Position numbers and translations under genes: made by a program. Below, one piece after another: positions 36,747 to 46,096 of a DNA stretch of 64,000 bases (position 1 is its first letter; each line of letters opens with the position of its first letter). Origin of the DNA: Thermoproteota archaeon (GTDB lineage: Archaea > Thermoproteota > Thermoprotei_A > Sulfolobales > NBVN01); NCBI GenBank assembly GCA_030550455.1, contig JAUQPH010000003.1:121080-185079 (forward strand), given 5' to 3'. The notes under the pieces were generated by a model. The model searched no databases. It saw only the letters and a program-made list of their open reading frames with translations, and was not told the origin of the DNA.

Positions 36747-37742
36747 GTGGGTCTGAGACTAAGGCTCCCGGCTAGAGTAACACCTGGAGAAGTCTTTGAT
36801 GTGGTAGTAGTAGGTGGGGGACCCGCAGGTCTTTCAGCTGCTCTCTACGCTGCCAGATTCTCTCTCAAGGTACTACTAGTTGCTGAATCCGTCGGTGGAA
36901 CTTTAAACGAGGCCGGGATCATCGATGACTACATTGGAGTGCCCGATATACCGGGTCCAGAACTCGCTAAGAAGTTTGAGTCGCACGTGATGAAGTACAA
37001 AGTTCCAGTAGTTATAGATAGAGTTGTAGCAATTAAGAGAGTTGGGAAAGATTTCGAGGTCGTTCTACAGAACTCGGGCTCGTATAAGTCTACTTCAGTT
37101 ATTATAGCAGTAGGAAGCTTGCGGAGAAACCTAGGTGTTCCGGGAGAGGATAGACTAAAGGGGAAGGGAGTAACGTATTGTGCTCCTTGTGACGCACCTA
37201 TGTTTAAGGACAAGGAGGTGGCCGTTGTCGGAGGGGGTAATGCGGCACTTCAGGGAGCACTACTCACAGCTTCATATGCCTCTAAAGTATACTTAGTCCA
37301 CAGAAGAGATAGCTTTAGAGCGTTTCCTGTATATGTAGAGCTAGTCAAGAAGAACCCGAAGATAGAGCTAGTACTAAATTCAGTTATTACAGAGATAGGT
37401 GGGATCGATAGAGTCGAGTGGATAAGGGTTAAAAACTTAGTGAGTGGTGAAACAAGGGAAGTAAAGGTATCGGGAGTAATAGTTGAAATAGGTTCAGAGC
37501 CGCCTAAGGACTTCCTAAAGAGCATCGGGCTAGAGCTAGACGAATACGGCTACGTGGTAGTGTGGCCAGGACAGAAGACCAATATCGAAGGGATCTTCGC
37601 AGCAGGTGATTGCACTGGAGGTCCACACAAAAAGAAGTTTGATCAGATCGTGACTGCTGTAGCCGAGGGAGCTGTGGCTGCTTATTCAGCTTACGAGTAC
37701 GTGATTAGTAAACAGGGGCGTGAAGCTCAGCAAACATGGTGA
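36747..37742 (+). CDS. trxB: Thioredoxin reductase-like flavoprotein
   Basis: 331 residues. FAD motif VVGGGPAGLSAALYAARF is near 21-38, the redox centre TYCAPCD has cysteines at 145 and 148, the NAD(P) motif VVGGGNAALQGAL lies near 158-170, and the C-terminal FAD motif GIFAAGDCTGGPHKKKF follows. It would reduce thioredoxin or glutaredoxin-like proteins. GTG start, divergent from the DHH-like unit. Confidence 0.9.
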   Translation: MGLRLRLPARVTPGEVFDVVVVGGGPAGLSAALYAARFSLKVLLVAESVGGTLNEAGIIDDYIGVPDIPGPELAKKFESHVMKYKVPVVIDRVVAIKRVGKDFEVVLQNSGSYKSTSVIIAVGSLRRNLGVPGEDRLKGKGVTYCAPCDAPMFKDKEVAVVGGGNAALQGALLTASYASKVYLVHRRDSFRAFPVYVELVKKNPKIELVLNSVITEIGGIDRVEWIRVKNLVSGETREVKVSGVIVEIGSEPPKDFLKSIGLELDEYGYVVVWPGQKTNIEGIFAAGDCTGGPHKKKFDQIVTAVAEGAVAAYSAYEYVISKQGREAQQTW

Positions 37743-37802
37743 TACTGTCTAGGTAGCAGTAAAGTTATTAAGGATAGGTTTTAGCAGTATCCTGGTGGTA
37801 GC

Positions 37803-38510
37803 ATGGTAGCACCTAAAGAATTGATATACAAGGCTCTTGAAGATGGAAGAAACAAGCTATTAGAGCACGAGGCCTACGAGTTTCTGAAAGCGTACGACCT
37901 ACCCGTACCAAAGTTTGGTCTGGCTGTTAGTGCGGATGAAGCTGCTGAACTAGCTGAGAGAATAGGGTACCCAGTAGTTCTAAAGATAGTTAGCCCAGAC
38001 ATTGTCCACAAGTCTGATGTAGGTGGTGTTAAAGTAAACATATCTTCGGAGTCTGAAGTTCGTAAGTGGTTCGATACTATAATACAGAATGTCAGGTCTA
38101 AAGCTCCGACTGCGAAAGTCGCTGGTATACTTGTTCAGGAGATGGTACCCCAAGACCTAGAGGTCATCGTAGGTTCCACTAGAGACCCTGTGTTCGGGCC
38201 TGTAGTAATGTTCGGCTTGGGAGGGATATTCGTCGAGGTACTTAAAGACGTTTCTCTTAGGATAACTCCAATTACAGTGTACGACGCTGAAGAGATGATA
38301 AGGGAAATCAGAGCTGCTAGCATACTAGAAGGTTATAGAGGAGCTCCACCGCGAGATAAGAAGGCTATCATAGACTTAATAATTAAAGTCGGGAGGCTTA
38401 TGGACGAGGTACCAGAGGTCACAGACATCGATCTTAACCCAGTAATGGTGTTTCCTGAGGGTAGGGGAGCTAAAATAGCTGATGCCAGAATCCTAATCAA
38501 GAGAGTGTGA
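37803..38510 (+). CDS. acdB: ADP-forming acyl-CoA synthetase beta subunit (ATP-grasp)
   Basis: 235 residues, the usual length of a separate beta subunit. The ATP-grasp segments are LLEHEAYEFLKAYDLPVP, YPVVLKIVSPDIVHKSDVGG and VEVIVGSTRDPVFGPVVMFG (first residues read LEVIVG). With an alpha subunit it converts acetyl-CoA plus ADP and phosphate to acetate plus ATP, a main energy step in peptide- and sugar-fermenting archaea. No alpha subunit is in the window. Confidence 0.88.
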   Translation: MVAPKELIYKALEDGRNKLLEHEAYEFLKAYDLPVPKFGLAVSADEAAELAERIGYPVVLKIVSPDIVHKSDVGGVKVNISSESEVRKWFDTIIQNVRSKAPTAKVAGILVQEMVPQDLEVIVGSTRDPVFGPVVMFGLGGIFVEVLKDVSLRITPITVYDAEEMIREIRAASILEGYRGAPPRDKKAIIDLIIKVGRLMDEVPEVTDIDLNPVMVFPEGRGAKIADARILIKRV

Positions 38511-38513
38511 TTT

Positions 38514-39410
38514 TTGTCTCAGGATACAGCAGAAGAGGCTCTACTTAAAAAGATTGAGGAAATTAAGAGCAAGATAGCTGAACTAAAGCTAGAGCGAGAT
38601 AGACTAGTCACTAACATTAGAGAACTAAAGAGCAAGATAGCGGCGACTAGACGTAGAATAGGAGACTTAAGAAACGAGTATTTAGCAACGAAGAACAACA
38701 TGAATTCTGTGCTAGAAGAACGCAGGAGGCTTGTCGATGAGAGGCGGAAACTTGTAGAGGAACTCAGAAAGAAGAGGGAGAAACTATATGATATTCTCTC
38801 CAAAGTTGACGTAAAAAACTGGGACAGACTTAGGTCAGATATCGGCACTCTTAAAGCACGAATAGAAAAGCTGGAGTGGAGGATAATCACCGAGTCTCTA
38901 AGTCTTGAGGAGGAAAATAGGTTGGTTAGAGAGATAGCTAGACTAGAGGCTGAACTTGAGAAAGCTTATGAGAATATTAGAAAGTCTAACGAGGTAAGCG
39001 AGCTAAGAGCTGAAATAACGGGAATAAAGATTAGCATAGGAGACATTGGAAAGAAAGTTGAGCAACTGACTCAAGAAGTAACCAAGCTTAGCTCAAAAGC
39101 GGAATCCCTTAGACTAGAGATCGATAAGCATAAGAAAACTCTAGGACAGTTAACTGATGAATTAAGCTCATCGATTAAAAGACTTCTAGAGGTTAAACAG
39201 GAACTGAAGACTCTGGGTGAAGAACTCAGGAAAAACCTCGAGGAACTCAAAGAACTCAGAGCCGGTAGGTCTCGGCAAAGAGCACTCGAGATACTAAGCA
39301 GAAAGAAAAGAGAGGCCGAAGAAAAGGCGAAGAAAAAAGAGAGGCTGAGCTTTCAGGAAGCTCAGATATTATATGGTGCTTACGAAGATATAGTTGAAGA
39401 GGAAGAATGA
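38514..39410 (+). CDS. Long coiled-coil protein (COG1340-like)
   Basis: 298 residues, almost entirely heptad-patterned and rich in E, K, R and L from about 5 to 260, with a break near residues 95-110 (DVKNWDRLRSD). The C-terminus is basic (SRKKREAEEKAKKKER) and then acidic. It resembles archaeal COG1340 coiled-coil proteins, sometimes mislabelled as phosphatases; function unknown. TTG start 3 bp after acdB; its stop overlaps the DUF373 start by 4 bp. Confidence 0.8.
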   Translation: MSQDTAEEALLKKIEEIKSKIAELKLERDRLVTNIRELKSKIAATRRRIGDLRNEYLATKNNMNSVLEERRRLVDERRKLVEELRKKREKLYDILSKVDVKNWDRLRSDIGTLKARIEKLEWRIITESLSLEEENRLVREIARLEAELEKAYENIRKSNEVSELRAEITGIKISIGDIGKKVEQLTQEVTKLSSKAESLRLEIDKHKKTLGQLTDELSSSIKRLLEVKQELKTLGEELRKNLEELKELRAGRSRQRALEILSRKKREAEEKAKKKERLSFQEAQILYGAYEDIVEEEE

Positions 39411-40489
39411 AAAAGAGTGTTTTAGTGCTAGCAGTTGATTACGATGACGACATATCTAAGGCCGGAGTAGAAACTCCGGTACTAGGTTACGCCCAGCTAG
39501 TTGACGCAGCACTAAAATTCGGGAATGTTTTTCCGGACGATTCCGACCTAAACGTACTCTTTCACGCACTACACCTTTACAACAACCTTAAGACATCTGA
39601 TTACGAACCAGAGGTAGCTCTTATTTCCGGTAGTAGCGAAAGCCATGTAGAAGCAGGTAGGAGACTTAAAGAACAACTGACCTACCTGATAAATTCCACC
39701 GGCATCGATAACGTCATCCTAGTCTTAGACAGTGTAGAAGACGAACTAGTAATCCCTATAGTGCAGAATCAAGCTAACATAGTAGCTGTAGAGAGAGTTG
39801 TTGTAGAGCAACTCAGAGGTATAGAGGAGACCTATGTACTCATAGGCAAGTATCTGAGAAAAGCCATAGAAGACCCAAAGTACTCGAAAGTCTTCTTCGG
39901 TCTTCCCGGGCTTCTCTTCCTCATATACGCAATAATAAGTGCCTCGCCTTACGCTAAGTATGCGTGGGAAGTGACCTTAGGTTTCCTGGGGGTGTTCATG
40001 ATAGTGAGAGGCTTTCAAATACCTGAGTTAATTATGAGGAAGTGGTACTCGTCATCTATATACAGAGTTACAACAGTTCTATCTTTAGCATCCATAGTCA
40101 TCGGTATGGTGTTTTTAGTTAGCGCGCTAGTCGCACGCAATTTTTCCGCAGATGTTAAGTCGTTTAGCGTGTACTTGAAGTCTTTTATCCCGTTTCTAAC
40201 CTTGTCGCTAGTAGTGCTCTACACCGGTAGATTGACAACTAAGCTCCTTAGAAAGAGCTTAAGAGCTTGGCGCGATGTAGTAGCTATCATCTTCATAATA
40301 ATAGTTGCTGTATACGTAAATAACGTTGCTGATGTTACAGCCAGCTACCCAGAGCTAGACATACTTACCATACTCTACGATCTAAGGGTGATTAACGTGT
40401 TCGCAGTAATAACTCTGTCTCTAGTAGCAGTCTACGTGACACTCAGCTTCGTCGAAAGATATGCGCTCGGCTCTGCGAAGAAAACTTAA
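39407..40489 (+). CDS. DUF373-family membrane protein
   Basis: 360 residues. The soluble N-terminal half (about 1-150) begins VLVLAVDYDDDISKAGVETPV and contains EVALISGSSESHVEAGRRL and NVILVLDSVEDELV, which identify DUF373. About six membrane helices follow (from about 160). The family is archaeal and uncharacterised. Its 5' end overlaps the coiled-coil gene, and its 3' end overlaps the convergent HTH gene by 47 bp. Confidence 0.85.
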   Translation: MKKSVLVLAVDYDDDISKAGVETPVLGYAQLVDAALKFGNVFPDDSDLNVLFHALHLYNNLKTSDYEPEVALISGSSESHVEAGRRLKEQLTYLINSTGIDNVILVLDSVEDELVIPIVQNQANIVAVERVVVEQLRGIEETYVLIGKYLRKAIEDPKYSKVFFGLPGLLFLIYAIISASPYAKYAWEVTLGFLGVFMIVRGFQIPELIMRKWYSSSIYRVTTVLSLASIVIGMVFLVSALVARNFSADVKSFSVYLKSFIPFLTLSLVVLYTGRLTTKLLRKSLRAWRDVVAIIFIIIVAVYVNNVADVTASYPELDILTILYDLRVINVFAVITLSLVAVYVTLSFVERYALGSAKKT

Positions 40490-41420
40490 TATGTGAAGAG
40501 AGCTCTTCCCCTATCTCACTCTCGACTTCCTTCTTCACTAGCTCTAGGGAGGTGTAGTCTGGAACTATCACCTCTAAGTCCGCATTAAACTCTCTAGCAA
40601 GTCGTGAAGCGTTAATTATCTTTGTCTTAACGTACTTAACGGACTGTGTCTTATTGAAGTCTACATAGAACTTGAGGGAGAGTGACTTCTCGGGGGGTAG
40701 CTCCCTCACAACTAAGTCTACAGCAGTCTTTTTCAGGTCGTAGACTAAGGTCTCAGACCCGATTTCTCTATTTATGCCTTGAGGTGGTGAGCTCTTCTTC
40801 TTAAATATCTCTCTGAGAATGTCGTAACCTATAGACAGTATCATATCGGAGCTGTACTCCGATATTAGCTTCTCGGCTTTGTCGATGCTAATCAGACCGA
40901 GACCCTTAAGACAGCTTTCAACGCTCTTTTTACTGAGCCCTAGTGCGTCAGAGATTTCCGATAGCCTAAGCCCACCTCTGGAGACCTCTCTTTCAATGAG
41001 CTTTATGTTTAGAGCTACATAGAGTTCGTTGCGCCTATAGAGAGCTATGAGTTCGCGTTCTTTGACTATGTTCTCTAGAGTTCTCTCGTTGGTCGCAAAG
41101 ATCTTTCCGTAGTCGAAAACTATGTTATCGTATAGTTCGTTATCGATGACTACGGGAACGCCGTCTATCGCGTCAGCGAACTTAGCTAAGTCTTCTTCTA
41201 CCTCATTACTTATTGTAGAACTCCTTCCTGGGCTTACTCTAACGACTACACTACCGGTAGAGTGGGGCTGGTGTGTTTTATCCTTAGTACGCGTTTTAAG
41301 AATGGCTACGTAGTCTATAGATCTTTCTCTGTAGTTTGTGGGGTAATCTAGCTCAACTACACTACGCGTTACCTCCCTCAGTATACCCTTAACTTTTTTG
41401 GAGACTGAGCTCACGCTCAT
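40443..41420 (-). CDS. Archaeal HTH transcription regulator (COG1395-like)
   Basis: 325 residues. The N-terminal endonuclease-like fold includes SIDYVAILKTRT and GVPVVIDNELYDNIVFDYG, followed by the HTH LRLSEISDALGLSKKSVESC (about 152-171). A second alpha/beta region follows to the C-terminus. The order matches COG1395 regulators. Targets are unknown. Its 3' end overlaps the opposite-strand DUF373 gene by 47 bp, so the two transcripts are antisense at their ends. Confidence 0.75.
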   Translation of the reverse strand: MSVSSVSKKVKGILREVTRSVVELDYPTNYRERSIDYVAILKTRTKDKTHQPHSTGSVVVRVSPGRSSTISNEVEEDLAKFADAIDGVPVVIDNELYDNIVFDYGKIFATNERTLENIVKERELIALYRRNELYVALNIKLIEREVSRGGLRLSEISDALGLSKKSVESCLKGLGLISIDKAEKLISEYSSDMILSIGYDILREIFKKKSSPPQGINREIGSETLVYDLKKTAVDLVVRELPPEKSLSLKFYVDFNKTQSVKYVKTKIINASRLAREFNADLEVIVPDYTSLELVKKEVESEIGEELSSHIKFSSQSRAHIFRRS

Positions 41421-41513
41421 CTAATTTATTATTCTCTAGAGAAGTTATAAACACTATTAACCGATAGCTTGAGGTTAAGCAATTATTACTTAATATTCTA
41501 TGGTTAAAGATTA

Positions 41514-42230
41514 GTGAGGGAGTGTGTGAGCGAGAGCGTAGAGAACGCTAGAAGGGCTGCTGCTATTAGAGCCCTAGAGTACCTTGATACTGCTAGAGTC
41601 ATAGGCTTGGGAACAGGCTCTACAGTTGAAGTCTTCCTAAAGCTAGCTTACGACAAGCTTGTCGGTAAGACCTTAGTTGCTTCCTCAATAGATACGGCAA
41701 TGATAGCTAAATATATCGGCTTAACACTAGTCGACCCTGTTGTGGTTGATAGAGTAGACCTCTACGTAGACTCTGCCGACGAGGTAGACCCCCTGGGGAG
41801 GATGGTAAAAGGAGGTGGGGGCGCAATGACTATGGAGAAACTACTTGCTTTCGCAGCGGACATGAGAGTATTTATAGTAGACGAGTTAAAAGTAGTCCCC
41901 AAGGTCCCACACAAAAAACCGGTACCAGTTGAAGTCATTCCTCAAGCTATAAGCATAGTTAAGCGGAAACTTGAGAAAGCCGGGTTCGAGTGTCATATTA
42001 GGGTTCCTCAAGGTAAGAGGTCGCCAGTTATAACAGACTTGGGAGGAGCTATACTTGACGTGTTCCCTCCGAGAGATTGGAGTATAGAAAACATAACTCG
42101 CTTCTTAGATAGTCTACCCGGGGTTATAGAACATGGGATCTTTGTAGGACTTGTAGACGTACTGATAGTAGGTAAAAGAGACGGTGAAGTAGAGGTAGTC
42201 ACTTACAAGGGAATGAGTGAGAAGCCCTAA
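41514..42230 (+). CDS. rpiA: Ribose-5-phosphate isomerase A
   Basis: 238 residues. Signatures are IGLGTGSTVEVFL, DLYVDSADEVDPLGRMVKGGGGAMTMEKLLA and FIVDELKVVPKV, plus VPVEVIPQA. It interconverts ribose 5-phosphate and ribulose 5-phosphate, supplying nucleotide synthesis where the oxidative pentose phosphate pathway is absent. GTG start; several nearby in-frame starts are possible. Transcribed alone. Confidence 0.93.
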   Translation: MRECVSESVENARRAAAIRALEYLDTARVIGLGTGSTVEVFLKLAYDKLVGKTLVASSIDTAMIAKYIGLTLVDPVVVDRVDLYVDSADEVDPLGRMVKGGGGAMTMEKLLAFAADMRVFIVDELKVVPKVPHKKPVPVEVIPQAISIVKRKLEKAGFECHIRVPQGKRSPVITDLGGAILDVFPPRDWSIENITRFLDSLPGVIEHGIFVGLVDVLIVGKRDGEVEVVTYKGMSEKP

Positions 42231-42325
42231 TCTCATAATTCTTAATAACCGTACTTTGAGACCTCAAGCCTCTTAATTAGTAGTGGAGCATAGCTTAAAG
42301 TTAATAGCTTAGAAAGCTAATACAG

Positions 42326-42379
42326 TTGGATGAAGAAAAACTGCCGTCTGAGTGCTGATGTAGGCTCGTGTTACTGACT
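42326..42379 (+). ncRNA. Candidate C/D box sRNA
   Basis: In order: a C-like box GGATGAA (42328-42334), about 13 nt, D' CTGA (42348-42351), 4 nt, C' TGATGTA (42356-42362), 11 nt, D CTGA (42374-42377). Spacing is right for a dual-guide archaeal methylation guide RNA. The C box matches the RUGAUGA consensus at only five of seven places and there is no long terminal stem, so this is tentative. Guides end GCCGT before D' and TGTTA before D; I could not assign rRNA targets. Confidence 0.45.
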
Positions 42380-42446
42380 CACGATATGTTGAAAAGCTTC
42401 TGAAAGCTTTAAATTCGCTGATTAAATACCGTAACACGGTGGCAAG

Positions 42447-42917
42447 TTGACAAGTTACTTGGAGAAAGCTCCTCTTATAGCTACGTGTGTCTCTTATATA
42501 GTTCTTACTATAGTTATCACACTCTTACTGAGCTTCCCTGGTTACGGAGTTGTACTCCTACCTCAGCCCTTCTTAAGGGTTTTAGTACTAGGTAAAACTA
42601 TTAGTTACGAGTTTGCCGACGTCTATGCTATCTTCTGGGTACTTTATGTAGTAGTAACTCATTTCACACTATACTACCTCGTGATGAGGTTTGCGAGACT
42701 GTTGAAACCTTACATAGTCGTTTCAATCGTAATCTACTTACTTAACCTTGTGTTAGTCCTTGGGGGACTGTCCGACGAGAACCTAGTACGTTTAGTAAAA
42801 ACCTACACAATAGGGTACGCCGGAGCATTACCTGGGATAGGTATTACGGTAGCTATCGAGTGGTTAGGCTGGAAGCTCGGTCGACGCCTACAAAGAAAAC
42901 CACCCTCTACCACTTAA
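42447..42917 (+). CDS. Small integral membrane protein, unknown function
   Basis: 156 residues with about four hydrophobic helices (about 10-32, 58-80, 90-112, 125-142) and a basic C-terminal tail (GRRLQRKPPSTT). No family recognised. TTG start at 42447; a TTAAATACC promoter-like stretch lies near 42422. It stands alone between the sRNA candidate and the redox protein gene. Confidence 0.6.
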   Translation: MTSYLEKAPLIATCVSYIVLTIVITLLLSFPGYGVVLLPQPFLRVLVLGKTISYEFADVYAIFWVLYVVVTHFTLYYLVMRFARLLKPYIVVSIVIYLLNLVLVLGGLSDENLVRLVKTYTIGYAGALPGIGITVAIEWLGWKLGRRLQRKPPSTT

Positions 42918-43080
42918 GTTCACTGACTTACGCCTTCAATGCTCCTTAATTTTAATTATAAAGCACCTTGAACAACGCAGTAATAACTACTGTTTCTTTT
43001 AATTCAGTGTAGGGGTTTAGCGCCTTAGTGGAAACGCCATTGTTTATTATAGACAGCGATCAACTTAGTAATTATTTTTA

Positions 43081-43614
43081 GTGGTACCTAAGGCATTTAA
43101 TTGGTTGAAAAAGTTGACACTCGAGCATGAGCTAGCAGAGAAAGCCGAGGCGTTAGCGGAAGAGCTACATAAGAATTATGGTGGTTGTGCTCAGATGACT
43201 CTAAAGGCTCTTCAGAAGGTCCTGGGACTAGAAGATCAGGGCTCTTTCAAAGCTGCTTCAGCTCTGTCTGGGGGAGTGACCTTAGCTGGTGAAGTATGTG
43301 GAGCACTTTTGGGAGCGATAATGGCTATAGGGCTAGCTATGGGTAGGAGCAAGCTCGAACCGACTTCAAGTTCAGCTGAATACTCTAGAGCGATGGAGGC
43401 GGCGAAGAAGGTTTTCGATCAGTTCAAAGAGGAGTTTGGGAGTGTTAGATGTCGAGACATCCACGTGAAACTCTTTGGAAGATACTACGACCTAAGAAAC
43501 CAGGAAGAATGGAGACAGTTCGTTGAGAGTGGAGCTAGGGCTAAGTGCGGTTATGTATGTAGAGTTGCTGCCAGACTAGCTATAGAAACACTAAACTCTT
43601 TTGGGTATATTTAG
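43081..43614 (+). CDS. C_GCAxxG_C_C family putative redox protein
   Basis: 177 residues. The family name pattern is seen in YGGCAQMTLKAL (Cys about 36), AGEVCGALLGAIMAIGLAMG (Cys about 74), VRCRDI and KCGYVCRV near the C-terminus. The conserved cysteines probably bind a metal or cluster or form redox disulfides; function is not established. GTG start. Transcribed alone. Confidence 0.8.
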   Translation: MVPKAFNWLKKLTLEHELAEKAEALAEELHKNYGGCAQMTLKALQKVLGLEDQGSFKAASALSGGVTLAGEVCGALLGAIMAIGLAMGRSKLEPTSSSAEYSRAMEAAKKVFDQFKEEFGSVRCRDIHVKLFGRYYDLRNQEEWRQFVESGARAKCGYVCRVAARLAIETLNSFGYI

Positions 43615-43984
43615 AGCGCTTTAGCCTACCCCGATTCTCGTAGCTTCAATGCGTAAGGAGCGGGATAGTGGAGGACGGCCGGGATTTGCGTGACACTGTA
43701 CTGAATACTCATTTTGAGGTTAGAAGGCAAAATCCTTCAAAGTCGGAAGGTGGGCTCCGAGAGTAGTCACGTAAGTTACCGTATTGATATCAAAGAATGC
43801 GCACCATGGTGTGACAGTCAGCTGTAAACACCATAGACTTACAAAGGCCGGGTCTTTCACGATGCGGACATAATCTTTTGCTCACATTTTTAGGCTCACT
43901 ACTATTGAATTTACCATAAATTAGCGAATAAACGACTAAGAAACTCTATTACCGTTTATCTAACTGTTTTTAGAGGTGATAGTC
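43615..43984. other. Intergenic region, about 370 bp, no gene recognised
   Basis: Contains a GC-rich patch (43660-43690) and then AG-rich sequence (about 43730-43770) that weakly recalls 62210-62250, but not enough to call a copy. The right part is AT-rich and should hold the promoter of the transporter gene at 43985, with GAGGTG at 43973-43978 as its ribosome-binding site. Confidence 0.4.
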
Positions 43985-45274
43985 TTGGACGCCGGAGTAA
44001 CGCTGGGGAGAGGTTTCGTAGGGTTAGGCATAGTCTTGTTCTTGGTTGCTTTTCTCATTTTAAGGAGTAAACTAGCGCATTTACCTATATGGACCGCTAT
44101 GGCGTTTTCCTCCTTTGTCACTATAGCCACTGGTTTAGTCCAGTTTGATGAGATAGGTTTTGTCATAGACATGGATGTTGTCTTGTTCCTAATAGGCATG
44201 TTTAGCTTGGTTAGTCTTGCCGAGAGCTCAGGCCTGCTCTCGGCTCTATCGGCTTGGTACATAAGTAAGTTTAAGAGTAGGTATAGGCTTATATATGCGT
44301 CTTCCTTTTTGTTTGGTTTACTATCAGCGTTTGCCGTAAACGATACCGTGGCTTTGATGGGTCCAGCTATTGCGTACACTATATCTAGAGCGGCGGACTT
44401 GAACCCTAAGTTCATGTTCTTGCTACTAGCTTATTCACTAACCATAGGGTCTGTGATGACCCCTATAGGAAACCCGCAAAACGTGTTAGTAGCTATTCAG
44501 AGCGGTATTCCAGCTCCATTCGTACTCTTCAGTAAGAAGCTTGCGGTGCCTACGCTCGTGAACTTGGCAATACTTTCTTATGTACTCATAAAGATCTTTA
44601 AGATAGAGAACGGATCTATTAACGTCGTATTAGTACCCCAAGAGTTTATTAGAGATAGGCGCGACTCTATACTAGCTGCCGCAGCTCTAACAACGGCAGT
44701 AACTGCTCTAGTAATAAATGACTTGCTAGAATTCCTGAGTTTACCCCACCTCACTCACAGAGGGTTTATTCCTTTCGTAGTCGCCGCAGGTATTTACCTT
44801 CTAGCTAGAAACCCTAGGAGAGTTCTTGCCGGTGTTGACTGGGGGACTATAATCTTCTTCATAACTATGTTTATAACTATGGAAGGGGTTTGGAGGAGTG
44901 GAGTTCTAACTCCACTCCTTAGCCACTTAGTTCCTGCCAAACTAGGTAGTTTCGAGGGGATTGTAGCTGTTGTTTTGAGTTCTCTATTCTTAAGTCAAGT
45001 ACTCAGCAACGTGCCTTTCGTTAAGTTGTTTATAGAGTTCCTAAAGGACTTAGGTTACGGACCCTCAGATACAAACGTCTGGATAGCGTTAGCCGCCTCA
45101 TCGACGATAGCTGGAAACCTAACTATTCTAGGAGCAGCATCGAACATAATCATCCTAGAAACCTTAGAAACTAAGATGAATACAACAATAAGCTTTACGG
45201 AATTCCTTAAAGTAGGGATAGTGATAACCGCAGTCAACACAGCTGTTTACACCTCATTCATACTCTTGATATGA
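43985..45274 (+). CDS. Ion-transporter superfamily membrane protein (NhaD/ArsB/CitM type)
   Basis: 429 residues from TTG 43985, 6 nt after GAGGTG; GTG 43976 is inside that site and less likely. About eleven helices. Landmarks are FAVNDTVALMGPAIAYT, SVMTPIGNPQNVLVAI, FLSQVLSNVPFVKLF and the second half motif SSTIAGNLTILGAASNIII, giving the two inverted repeats of the superfamily (COG1055). The substrate could be Na+/H+, arsenite or a carboxylate. Confidence 0.82.
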   Translation: MDAGVTLGRGFVGLGIVLFLVAFLILRSKLAHLPIWTAMAFSSFVTIATGLVQFDEIGFVIDMDVVLFLIGMFSLVSLAESSGLLSALSAWYISKFKSRYRLIYASSFLFGLLSAFAVNDTVALMGPAIAYTISRAADLNPKFMFLLLAYSLTIGSVMTPIGNPQNVLVAIQSGIPAPFVLFSKKLAVPTLVNLAILSYVLIKIFKIENGSINVVLVPQEFIRDRRDSILAAAALTTAVTALVINDLLEFLSLPHLTHRGFIPFVVAAGIYLLARNPRRVLAGVDWGTIIFFITMFITMEGVWRSGVLTPLLSHLVPAKLGSFEGIVAVVLSSLFLSQVLSNVPFVKLFIEFLKDLGYGPSDTNVWIALAASSTIAGNLTILGAASNIIILETLETKMNTTISFTEFLKVGIVITAVNTAVYTSFILLI

Positions 45275-45279
45275 CCTTC

Positions 45280-45400
45280 AGGTATTAGGAGTTCAGCTCT
45301 GATACAGGTTCGTATTAGCTGACTTCATCGCTTCATCTCCTTTTCCAGCATTCCATTTGGAGGAGGCCCACACCCTACCTAGGGAACTCAAGCCCCTTCA
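45280..45400 (-). pseudogene. Decayed element copy E: 3' end of a transposase-like gene
   Basis: On the minus strand the frame ending at the TGA complement 45293-45295 reads WNAGKGDEAMKSANTNLYQS. This matches copies at 31.7, 52.6 and 59.3 kb residue by residue. Upstream codons GRVWASSK keep the VW-SA position of the copy at 52.6 kb. No initiating frame remains. The last ~15 nt after the stop (AACTCCTAATACCTGAAG) also match copy B. Confidence 0.6.
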
Positions 45401-45778
45401 TCAGCTAGCTTCAACGCTTTAATCAAGTACCGTAAACCAACACGAAACAAGATACGGTTGCTTAAGGCTGAGCTTAGATAGGTTTTAAACACCATCCCTT
45501 AAACCTTTGAAATAGAAATAAGTGAGTGAGAGCAGCAATATCTTAATCTTATTAATCTTACTAGCACTTACAGCCTCTAAGCTTAGTAATTTATTACAAA
45601 CTTCTTTAACCTCTCACTGCAGACGAAGCAATTTCTAATAGCGCGACTTCGGGCTGGCAGTATATATTAGTCAGCATAAACCATTGCGAGATCCGGAATC
45701 AGTTAAAACTCCTAAACGGAATCTAAGGTGAGAAGTAATTTATATTCGTCTTCTAGTATCTAAGTCTGGAGGAAAATT
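45401..45778. other. Intergenic region between element remnant and FUN14-like gene
   Basis: AT-rich, with no frame of note. The right end holds a strong ribosome-binding site (TCTGGAGGA, about 45765-45773) before ATG 45779 and a TTTATATT TATA box near 45738. Leftover element sequence may extend into the left 60 bp. Confidence 0.45.
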
Positions 45779-46096
45779 ATGGAAGTATCCGTAATAGAGG
45801 TCGTTTCAGACGTAAGAGTTGCTGTAGCTGTTTTAATCCAATTTTTACTTGGACTAGGGCTAGGTTACGTCTCAGTAAAAGCTCTTAAGTACATCATAGC
45901 CTTTATAGCTCTTCTAGTGCTAGGCTCCTTCTTGTCTGTATGGTCTTTAGGAGGGTCTGTTGATGCGACATTGGGATACTTAGGGACTCTAGCTAGTAAC
46001 GTTAAAAACTTGCTATTCGTACTGGGCCTCATAACTGTTGGCCCCGTGTCAGTAGGCTTTATAGTTGGAGCTCTAATAGCGCTACTCAGAAAGTAA
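45779..46096 (+). CDS. FUN14-like small membrane protein
   Basis: 105 residues with about three helices. FLLGLGLGYVSVKALKYIIAFIA followed by a second helix and GLITVGPVSVGFIVGALIALLRK resembles the FUN14 family, which is small and widespread in archaea and of unclear function there. The Shine-Dalgarno GGAGGA is clear. Single-gene unit. Confidence 0.65.
   Translation: MEVSVIEVVSDVRVAVAVLIQFLLGLGLGYVSVKALKYIIAFIALLVLGSFLSVWSLGGSVDATLGYLGTLASNVKNLLFVLGLITVGPVSVGFIVGALIALLRK

Noticed and set aside
38519-38890. 123-codon minus-strand frame rich in Ser and Leu
   Set aside because: It is the antisense shadow of the heptad-rich coiled-coil gene, where biased codons keep the other strand open.
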